DNA from: Epiperipatus broadwayi
Taxonomy: Eukaryota; Onychophora; Udeonychophora; Euonychophora; Peripatidae
Length of the DNA stretch: 64,000 bases
Reading direction: 5' to 3'
Assembly: GCA_028023455.1 (NCBI GenBank)
Contig: JAQFVV010012395.1
Location: 6,266,001 to 6,330,000 of the forward strand
The notes beneath the pieces were generated by a model, which was not told the origin of the DNA, did not search any database, and saw only the letters and a list, made by a program, of their open reading frames with translations. The position numbers were made by a program, and so were the translations under genes. Shown here piece after piece: positions 55,387 to 64,000 of the stretch (the stretch's first letter is position 1; every line of letters begins with the position of its first letter).

Positions 55387-55949
55387 GTAAGCTATATGAA
55401 ATGATGACAAATTGATTGTTAGAATAATAAATGTTAGTAGTTAGCAGTAGTAGCCTATTATATAAATAATATCAGGCTATAATGATTATTACATACATCC
55501 ATGAAATTTACAAACCTCGATGCAAATCTGAGTAGAATTTATACATTTTTTTTTAGTAGTTGGGAATTTTAAAACAATTGTAAAATTTGGTTCAGATGGT
55601 AAACTACTATATAATTAACCATCCTGTTATTGGTTAGAAAATAAATACTTTAATATTTTTGGCTTGAGGATTAATTAAACAGACCATAAAAATCCTCACC
55701 AACAAAGAGTAGATTAGCCCATGATAATGACTTTTTTGTGTGTTTTTCTTGATGACTTCCATGAAGAGTTGATCTGCAAAAACTATTTATGCTACTTCTT
55801 TTAAATAAAAGAATACATTAACAATGTATAATTATTATAGATTTTACTAAACACTTTTGGATAGTGATTATAAAAACAAACTATTTTATATTTATACCAC
55901 TTAGTAAGCATGCATATCAACTGATTAAATATATATCCAGTATTAAGCT

Positions 55950-56272
55950 GCCCATATCCCCAGACTAGTTTCTGGCTTAAGGTCTTTATCAATGAAGAAT
56001 TTGAACCTGCTTCTTTTTTAGCTCCAAAATATTTATATTCAAGTTTCTCACTGATGAAGACCATATGTCAGAAATTAGATTATGTAGAACTGGATATTGA
56101 TTCAAGCAGCAATACCATCTAATATCTATTAATTTTTCAAGTTTCTAATAGATAGCTTCATTGAAGAGAATAAACAGAATTTGCTTCTTTAAAACATTGT
56201 ATAAGTTGGAGAGATTAGATGTTTTGCCTCTGTGAAAACAGCTTGTGTAAGTATAAAAAAATGGCAATCATG
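55950..56272. mobile_element. Family B inverted dimer, decayed
   Basis: Minus hammerhead relic at 55956-55998 (core TTGATAA) and plus relic at 56045-56085: CTGATGA at 56051-56057, AGACCATATGTCA, GAAA at 56071-56074, but the cleavage triplet is GAT instead of GTC. The body follows to about 56240, with the tail (GCAATCATGTGATG) to 56272. Inactive. Confidence 0.65.
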
Positions 56273-57849
56273 TGATGATTAATGGTTTAAAAAACATAAT
56301 TTAGAAAGTATTAAAACATTAATAAGAATAAGCTATCTTATTTCAAGCTTAAATGTATCTCTAGAACACATTGGCATTTTACTATATATTGGCATAATTT
56401 CATAGAAATTAACTACTTTCTTGAATCTATAGGAACATCATACAATTGATCTGTCCAAATCAGTGGAGAATGCATGTGTAGGTAAATGAGACTATAAGAT
56501 CTGATTTTTATACAAATTGAAATATTTATACCTTTGGTTTATAGTTGGTCATACAGAATTCCGTAAGTTAAAAAAAAGTGGTCATTTTTTAAAACTTATA
56601 ACAGAATTACGGTCTTTTATTTGAACCATTCTGAAGAGTAGCATACGCTGTGCTTGCATATAACTAAATAAGAACAGCAAATCACTATACAGTGGGTATT
56701 CTTAATAAAGAAATGAAGATAATAAAAATATATGGTCACAAATCCAAGGTCAAACTGTTAAAGAAAGTTAACTTGGATTCAAAATCTTAGGGTGTTTTGA
56801 ATTTCAGGTTTTTTAACTTGAATAGTAAAATGGAGTTAAAAGCAATTACTAGATGCATAACTGTATTACTTCCAACCTTGCATCACAAACATCTTTGATG
56901 AAAGCAAAAGCCAGGAACTGGTTGGGGGATGGTCATTTAAATGCACTGCTATTTGGCAATCATTAATTACTCAAGTTTATTATAGATCAAGCAAGCATGG
57001 AGAGCTGTTTTGTTTTTATCAGCAAATAAATATTAATAGAATCACAAGACAATAAAGAATTTGTTTTAAAGAAATGAACAAAAAAATTTTATGTAAATAG
57101 TTTTTATATAAATATATTTTGTGTAATCTATTAAGAACTTAAAAGAATTAAACATTCATAAATAAGTACAAGAATCAAAAGAAATAGCATTAATGTCATT
57201 GGCTGAAAAAAGTCATATTAATCTATATCTAGTTGTGGCAAAAAATAAGATAACAGGTTTCAATAGATTCAAGAAGAAACATACTTCTGAGAATTAGTTA
57301 TAAACTAAAAAACACCATATCAGTATCCATGCTTACATGTAACATACTGAAAGGAGCCATTCTTCTCACTTTACTACCAGAGTTACCTATTATAGCGGAA
57401 GTGGGTATGGTAAAATATCATTGAAATAAATTCTACTTTAGATGGCTTTGAAATAGTGTGAAGAAAATAATATAGGTGGCTCTGAAGTAGAGGGGGAAAT
57501 GCTTCTATAAATGATTCTTGAGTAAAGTGAAATGCTCTTAACAGAATTATGTTAATATCATATTGGATCTACACAATGCACATCTTAATTCTTTCAAACA
57601 TATAAAAGTTCATTGTTATCTGTGTAATAATAAACTTTAAAGAATTTATTACTTTCTAATGATGATTACAAGTAATATATAATAAAAATCCAAGAATAGT
57701 TTTTGTACATTGAAACTTCATTCATTACACATGGAATGGATAGACTATAGTAGCACAACTATCAAAAATTATTCATGCTTCCGTTTGTCAAATGCTTTGT
57801 TAAAGTTGAAATTTAAAGAGTGTCACTATATGTGTAATATAAATTTCTC
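56273..57849. other. AT-rich intronic DNA with a family B relic
   Basis: A decayed plus-strand family B copy lies at about 56885-57020 (CTTTGATGAAAGC, GCCAGGAACTGGTTGGGGG). Nothing else identified. Confidence 0.4.
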
Positions 57850-58085
57850 TAATAATTATAAGTAGAAGGAATTTAAACTCAGACTTTCAAGCTCTCTACA
57901 GGTATCCATTCTATTTTATACAACTGACACACATTACCACATATGTGAGAAAAAGATAACTGATCTCCAATATGCCTATTTTGTACTGAAACCAGGTCAT
58001 CATCTCCACCACACACATATATATAATCAGTGCTCAGTTTATATTAAGATAGCAAATCTTCAAACTTTAATGGACAAGCTTCAAT
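57850..58085 (-). mobile_element. Family A element, ribozyme deleted
   Basis: Related to the arms of 25136-26040 (ACTCAGACTTTCAAGC, CACATATGTGAGAAAAAGAT). At 57976-58010 (minus) the sequence reads GACCTGG directly into TTTCAGTACAAAATA, so about 17 bases covering the CTGATGAG core are missing. TAAACTGAGCACTGATTATA upstream also matches the spacer at 25570-25600. Confidence 0.6.
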
Positions 58086-58639
58086 GTTCTCCACTCTTCA
58101 TCTCTTCAGCCATCCATATCATGGAAAAATCTGATGGTGGAATGCTCAAAGCCCTTGTTGATTCCAATCTTTCTTATCATACTCATGTTGACTTCAAGTC
58201 ATTCTAAGTGCCAATAATATTAGCTAGATCAATGCTTGTTGGATATGCTAAAAAGCTGATTGTGTAAAAGTCAAACTATTACTGCTGAACACATATTAAG
58301 CTGTAACTAGCATACTTTTTAATTACTTAAAGCATGAGGAAGTGGAAAGCTCTTTTATTTTAAGAATTGGAATAATAAGAAACCTTGTTATTTATAATGC
58401 AGCTGTCATGCATAGTTCACTAATTTTCCATATCTACTGCATTTAGTTTCAAGCTTTCCCATTAATAATTGAAATCATGGATAATTAACCATATATAATA
58501 TATCAGGACAATACATCTTCAATTTAATTTAATTTTTAAAATGTACGCATTAGGTTACTAACAAAATAATCAACAAAAAATAATTAAATAAATAATACAG
58601 TTGGGAAAAAAATAGTAAAAACAGTTGAATTGTTTATTG

Positions 58640-60580
58640 TTTAGGAATTCATGTTCAAGCATTAGAGATGACAACTGTAACCATGATCTATGGACTTTGA
58701 GTTTCAGAATCCACTTATTTGCTATTGCACTAAACCAGTGTTTCCCAACCTTTTTTGGCTTGCGTACCACTTGGTAATACATCATGCTAAATTGTACCAC
58801 TTCGTAAAAATGATTGTATTTCGTGAAATTTGTTATTGCGAGTGTGTTATTTTATTTGCATTATAAATATTATAAAGTGACCATGTATGTATTCACATCT
58901 CATAATGAGACAAATTACATTGAAACACGCCTAAACGTCATGCCAGATTATAAACTCACTGAAATTATAAACGCACTGCAACATATTTATATTGTATGTG
59001 TTTATTCAAAGTTTCATATTTTTTCCAAAATAATTTATTAAAGATTACATTATTACATTAAAGGTTATTTGGGTACATATTTTGTTCAAAGTGTTTTCTC
59101 ATTTCTTCATTTGGTTTTTCCGAATTTGAGTCTGTTTTCTCTTTTTCAGAGCATCTTGCTATTTGTTGGGCCATGGAGAGGATAAATCCAGCATGTCCCA
59201 AGTCATGGTAAAAATAACCTCAGGGGTTATCAGGCTATCTCTTGTTCTTGTTTTTTTTTATATTGTTCAGCATGAAGTTAATAGGATTAAAATTTTGATG
59301 ATTAAATACTAGCTTACATCTAGTAATCCACAATAGATGATCAAGAATTAATGAGACTCTAATTTCTGGGTATGATCCTTTTCTGATACATTCTTTCAAA
59401 TTAAATAATTTAGATTGATTTGCCTTGATCCGACTCATTATTTATCTACTATTTTGTCATATTTCGTTAACTAATAAATGGTTTTAATAAAAACACAAAA
59501 TTATAAAAAACCAATTAGTATATTTTCTTATCATAATCAAATATGTTTATAAAATAAATTTAATGAGATCTTTGTGCTTGTTTCGATACTTATTTTTTAA
59601 AAATATATATGAAGAAAAAGCTCTTCCTATTAATTCCATACTAGTAAATGGTAATAATAATTTAAGAGCTTTCTCAGAAAGTTGTTCATATTCTTTAATG
59701 TTTAACCAAAAATTAATTAGATTGTGTCGTTTGAATTCTACTTATAAAGTTTTGTCACATGATAATTCTATTAAATTTTCTTTATCCTTTATTGATAATG
59801 ATAAAGCTTTTTCTAAATTTTCTGCATAGAAAGGGTTTGAAATCCAATTATCATTTGTGTTTTCGGGTTTTGGAAAATATTTCATGAAAGACACTTTTTA
59901 ATCCTGTTAAAAGTACTATTATATTTTCTCGTATATCTTGAGACAGACTAACCTTATTTTCAAACAAAAAAATATGTAGAGTTTCAAATACTTCCAGTTG
60001 ATTGTTTTCGATACTTATATATATTACTGTTTCCAAAAATCTAATTTCTTAATCATACTTTCAATTTTATCATTAACATTAGATCGTTATCGACTGTACA
60101 TATTAACAACTTTACTGTATAATATTATTAGTTAAAATAATTTTTATGAATTATAGGAAAAAACGTTTCTTTATTTTTATGATTTAATTTTTTTTTAATG
60201 TCCCCCATTGTTGATTATTTTTCGTGTACCACCAACCAGCAACTCGCGTACCACCAGTGGTACGCATACCACAGGTTGGGAAACACTGCACTAAACCGTT
60301 TAGAAGTGATTGAATAATTTATTGCTTGGAGTTCATATGAATTTCAAAAATTGAAAAAGCTGGAGCCATGATCCGTGAACCTTGAGTTCTGAGTTGCTAA
60401 ACCATGCAGGGCTATTTGAACAATTTATCACTTAGGTGTTGATTTGAAGTTTAAATACAAGAAGTGACTATTCTGGCACCATAAGCGCTAATTAAGTAGT
60501 TTACTACTTGGGATTTTAGCGAAGTTTTAGCATTGGAAGTGATAGAGCTGAGTTGTGACTCATGGATTTTTCAAAGCTTT
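58640..60580 (+). repeat. Degenerate minisatellite interrupted by a hAT element
   Basis: Units of roughly 105-130 bp with shared blocks: GAATTGTTTATTGTTTAGG / GAATAATTTATTGCTTGG / GAACAATTTATCACTTAGG, then CCATGATCTATGGACTTTGA / CCATGATCCGTGAACCTTGA / GACTCATGGATTTTT. About 95 bases precede the hAT (58640-58735) and the rest follows it (60297-60580). Confidence 0.65.
58736..60288. mobile_element. hAT DNA transposon, 1553 bp
   Basis: Terminal inverted repeats CAGTGTTTCCCAACC (58736) and GGTTGGGAAACACTG (ending 60288), with a subterminal GCGTACCAC motif at both ends. Flanked by a perfect 8-bp duplication CACTAAAC (58728-58735 and 60289-60296), the hallmark of hAT. Minus-strand frames 59438-59235 (starting MSRIKANQSKLFNLKEC) and 60036-59851 (VSLSQDIRENIIVLLTGL) may be broken transposase pieces, but I cannot place them firmly on the family. 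Either a decayed autonomous copy or a non-autonomous derivative. Confidence 0.87.
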
Positions 60581-60606
60581 TGAGTTTGCTACATGACCAC
60601 TGCATT

Positions 60607-61000
60607 GTTCAGAAATAAAAATAAAATAATAAATCAGAAGAAAAAGACAGAATAACCATGTGATTGGCTGAGTGTATTCTAATTATGCAAAATGAGAAAA
60701 TGACCGAATGAGAAATAATTCATTATGACTCATACAGATGGATGTTGGCTTGAAATTTATTAATCACAATTTTTTTATTTTAATTTTTTCAAAGTGGGTT
60801 AAATGAAATAGAAATAAAATAATAAATCAGAGAAAAGAGAGAGAATAATCATGTGATTGGCTGAGTGCATTCTAATTTGGTAAGATGACAAAATGACTGA
60901 ATGAAAAAACTGAATGAGAAATGATTCATTATAACTCTCATTCAGATGAGTGTGGGCGTGATATTTCAATTTTTATTATTTAGTATTTTTTGAAAGTAAT
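60607..61000 (+). repeat. Direct tandem duplication, two units of about 190 bp
   Basis: 60607-60800 and 60807-61000 share AAAATAATAAATCAGA, CATGTGATTGGCTGAGTG and ATTCTAATT, with moderate divergence. The second unit has an extra GACTGAATGAAAAAA piece. Confidence 0.8.
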
Positions 61001-61170
61001 TTAGAGTGAAACTTCAACATGAGCAACTTTTGTACTAATATTTGCATCAAGATAAAGAGGTGAATACATTAAAATACAATAATATTATCAATGCCAATAG
61101 ATTACACAGAATTCAAAAGTTCAGAGATCCTGGCACTACTTATAGAAGACTCATTTATATAATAGAATAT

Positions 61171-62027
61171 TTCAAAATAAATAAATACAAAATGTATATA
61201 AAGACAAGCTTGATGTAATACTTTAACAGTATGGTATGCTAAGCGTGCTTTTGACTAACTGGTAATTATATTCATAGCAATAGTTGTTCAAGCAGTTTGT
61301 GACTTTTATAAAAGAAGAGTGGGGATTTGCATAAAATTTGAATATAGAATGTAAATAAGTTAATTTAAGTGAGCCATTTTTTTTAATAGGGAGATGTAGG
61401 TGTATTTTTTGTTGATTGCATGTATATTGTTGGCAATATGCCAGGTCTGTTTAATTTTATGTTTAACATCATTTCTATCAGATCAGACAATGCTGGCAGA
61501 TATAGGTTCAAAGCTGTGACCATATTTAGAGTCACATTCAAGGAAAAGAGATTTGATCTCAGTATTAGTCTTAGCTCGATTTTATTGGTATCTGTGTTGT
61601 GCAATTCTCACAGACAGGATACTATTACCACTGAAATAAGACTAATACTGAGGTCAAATTCATTTTCCTTGAACATGAGTTTAAATATGGTCACAGCTTC
61701 AAACCTACATCTGCCAATATTGTTTTCTCGAAAAGAAATTATGCTAAACATAAAGTTAAAGAAACTTAGCATACACAATCAACAAAAAAGAATCCTACAT
61801 CTCCTATCCAATAAATGGCTAGCTTAAATTAACTTATTTACATCCTATATTCAATTTTATGCAAATCCCTGCTCTTGTTTTTCTTTTTATAAAAGTCACA
61901 AGATTTTTGGACATCTATAGCCAAGAATATGACCACCAGTTAGTTAAAATCATGCTTAGCATACCATACTGTTAAAGTATTAAACCAAGCTTTTCCTTAT
62001 ATACATTTTGTATGCATTTATTTTGAA
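61171..62027. repeat. 857-bp imperfect palindrome
   Basis: The arms 61171 to about 61605 and about 61612-62027 mirror each other almost to the centre (GTGCAATTCTCAC near 61598-61610). Outer landmarks are ATACTTTAACAGTATGGTAT / ATACCATACTGTTAAAGTAT. Opposite-strand frames in the arms translate to the same peptide (RLILRSN.FSLN..LNMVTA), a by-product of the symmetry. It could be a foldback-type transposon or a large inverted dimer of an unknown element. No clear target duplication. Confidence 0.82.
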
Positions 62028-62679
62028 TTACATTTGTCTGAGAAACGTTTTTAAGATTGATGATACATAATAAAGTATTATTAATTTTCAAAAGATCTAT
62101 CACAAATGCTAAACCAACATTAATCAGAACACAATTGTTTATTTTATTGCTAAAAGTGTTTTCACGAGGAATTGAACATCATTTAGAAAACTTTTTTGCT
62201 CTTTCTTTTCTTAGATACAAGCAATAAATATATTTCTTATATTTTCATGTAGTAATGAAATTACGCAATGATTTACAGTCTGCTCAACTTGACAGAAACA
62301 TTAATTAATGTCTACTGTAAGCTATATGCATTGATAAATAACAACTTGATATCAATCTTAACATAAAGAAATCAAGCTAAGATATTTTGACAAGAGGAGC
62401 ATGCTTATTTAAATGAGTTTAGGATTGAATTATTGTTATTATTATTGAAAACCTGAAAACTAGTTAAAAGAAAAAACATCATAATTAGCTTTTAAAGCAT
62501 CAGACTTTTAAAGTCACTGTAAGTAATAAATTTAATAATAATGATTGTTTATTATTAATAGATAACTGAATAAATCCATGATGAATGATTTGAATGAAGT
62601 GAAATCTCTCATTATTTTTCAAAAGACGGGGAAAAAATTAGATATAATTTACAATTGTTTATCTGCTTGCATGACAATG

Positions 62680-63090
62680 ACAAACAATCCCATAAATCAA
62701 CCTATTATGATTTTGGAAACCACTCATTACCCTTAAGAAAAAGTGAAGAAATCAGGAAAGCCCTCATAGATAAGTATATGTAAAGAAATTAGAAGAATAC
62801 TCATAGATAAATATATGGAATGTCTACTGATGGTTAATTTGACTGAAAAGCTTAGTTGGTTAGTGGATTGTCTTAATTTTAATATTCACAAATTTGAAGG
62901 TCTTAGACTTGATTTCCTTGCTAGTACTGTTATTGGTTAGGTCATCCACATTTGAAAAAGAGACGTAATATCACTCAAAATGTTTTATATACTAATCCGT
63001 GTACTATTACTAGCAGTGGAATGTATTTGAAAACTTTAAATAAAGTTTGAATTTTTCTAAAAACAATTAATATTAAAGATGGAAATAGTC
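62680..63090 (+). repeat. tRNA-headed repeat, old copy
   Basis: Same order of blocks as 46885-47365: GAAATCAGGAAAGCCCTCAT, AAGCTTAGTTGGTTAG (box A), GACTTGATTTCC (box B), CTAGTACTGTTATTGG, and ATTTTTCTAAAAACAAT. Diverged throughout. Confidence 0.6.
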
Positions 63091-63204
63091 TAACGTAATT
63101 ACAATTAGAACATTTTTATTTAAAGTAATTTAACACTGTAAGAAAACATATTTAGGGGAAAAAACAGTAAAGGATTTTAATAAATGGTTTCTACTGGTGC
63201 TTAC

Positions 63205-63530
63205 TTAGGGATTAGATACTTGAATGTCTAATAGAAGAACTACAGACTAGTATAGTATGAGAAAATGTCTTTTAGGATTATTGGAAGGATTTTGGCTGAA
63301 GGAGCACCCAGTTACTAGCTGATATTAAACGAATTGATTTAGATATGGGCTCAGATTATTAGAAGAAAACACAATAGGAAAGCAATGTAATTCTAAAGTG
63401 AATCTCAATTTATTGTAAGACCTAGAAAGAGACCACGTGTGAGTTTATGGATGAATAATAAATGATGAATGGCAAAAAGCGCTTTAAATTCAAAGAGATT
63501 TTCATTCTGTAGCAGATTGATTAAGTTGAG
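63205..63530 (+). mobile_element. RTE LINE 3' fragment, decayed
   Basis: AAGACCTAGAAAGAGACCAC at 63418 matches AAAGACCCAGAAAGAGACCA of the LINE near 9710; CAAAGAGATTTTCATTCTGT matches the segment just before the LINE stop codon. No reading frame. Confidence 0.72.
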
Positions 63531-63684
63531 AATAAACTTTTAACAGTAGTTGATAAATACTTTTTTTTTTGCCTTTCTCAAAGTTAAATTTTTTCTAAAA
63601 AATCTAAAGTAGGTAAAGTTAATAAACTTTATCAATATCAAAAATAAATAAATAAATGATTTTATTTCCCAATAGGTTGTAAGG

Positions 63685-63756
63685 AGTTTGAACACCAGAA
63701 GATCTATGTGGTTCAGTGATAGAGTGACAGACTCAGGAGCTTCTGGTGCTCAAACT
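63685..63756 (+). repeat. Short inverted repeat enclosing a tRNA-like box A
   Basis: AGTTTGAACACCAGAAG (63685-63701) and CTTCTGGTGCTCAAACT (63740-63756) pair with one mismatch around GTGGTTCAGTGATAGAG (63709-63725). Possibly another tRNA-derived relic. Confidence 0.5.
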
Positions 63757-64000
63757 TTTTATGAATACCTAAGCAATAAAGTCATTCTAATGTCTTTATC
63801 ACAATATTGATTCAAAGTGATAGACTTTTTTTTACAGATAATTTGAAATTAATCCTAATTACTAAAAATTATTAAAGCATTATTAATTTTTGCCTTTTAA
63901 ATAAAAAAATTATATTGTCTTAACACTTTCTTTTTTAAATTTATTTACTTGCTGTCTCGGCTATAATAATTACAATAAAAATGGTATAACCCTAGTGTGA
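63757..64000. other. AT-rich intronic DNA
   Basis: Nothing recognised to the end of the window. Confidence 0.5.

Noticed and set aside
61420-61827. 135-codon frame (MYIVGNMPGLFNF..)
   Set aside because: It lies across the centre of a palindrome and its two halves mirror a frame on the other strand; no family similarity.

Overview
This is very AT-rich animal DNA, almost certainly from an invertebrate nuclear genome. The kinds of mobile element present (RTE LINEs, Ty3/gypsy, mariner, hAT, Penelope-like elements and tRNA-headed repeats) fit a metazoan, but I cannot name the phylum from sequence alone.

One host gene spans the window on the + strand: a solute carrier of the SLC35F3/F4 type (drug/metabolite transporter fold). 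Two coding exons are visible, 12711-12999 and 55167-55386. Their reading phases join exactly (two leftover bases plus one), so 13000-55166 is a single intron of about 42 kb. 1-12710 and 55387-64000 then lie in the flanking introns. No other convincing host exon was found.

The introns are filled with layered mobile elements. 1-1326 (-) is a broken Ty3/gypsy element. 2970-4205 is an end-to-end but dead mariner with TA target duplications. 6960-9871 is a nearly full RTE-type LINE with three in-frame stops; a 5'-truncated copy lies at 14572-16090 (-) and smaller pieces at 10316, 53568/54748 and 63205. 45362-46860 is a decayed Penelope-like element (PLE) with a GIY-YIG nuclease remnant. 58736-60288 is a hAT element with a perfect 8-bp target duplication. 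10918-11001 is a retroposed tRNA-Gly.

The most interesting signal is a set of hammerhead ribozyme motifs in two unrelated-looking families. Family A (stem II GTGCTG/CAGCAC) is linked to the PLE. Family B (stem II GGCC-ACAA-GCC, cleavage triplet GUC) sits in short non-coding elements. Family B includes two copies with every core base and stem I intact (31226-31267 + and 53921-53963 -). Many of these elements, and a tRNA-headed family, are inserted as asymmetric inverted dimers: two head-to-head copies, one arm longer than the other, inside one pair of 12-18 bp target-site duplications. I count seven such insertions. That points to a retrotransposition mechanism, probably PLE-driven, that makes inverted dimers centred on or near the ribozyme.

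Smaller structures include a miRNA-precursor-like hairpin (4991-5063), an interstitial telomere-like array (37442-37550), several minisatellites, and an 857-bp near-palindrome (61171-62027).
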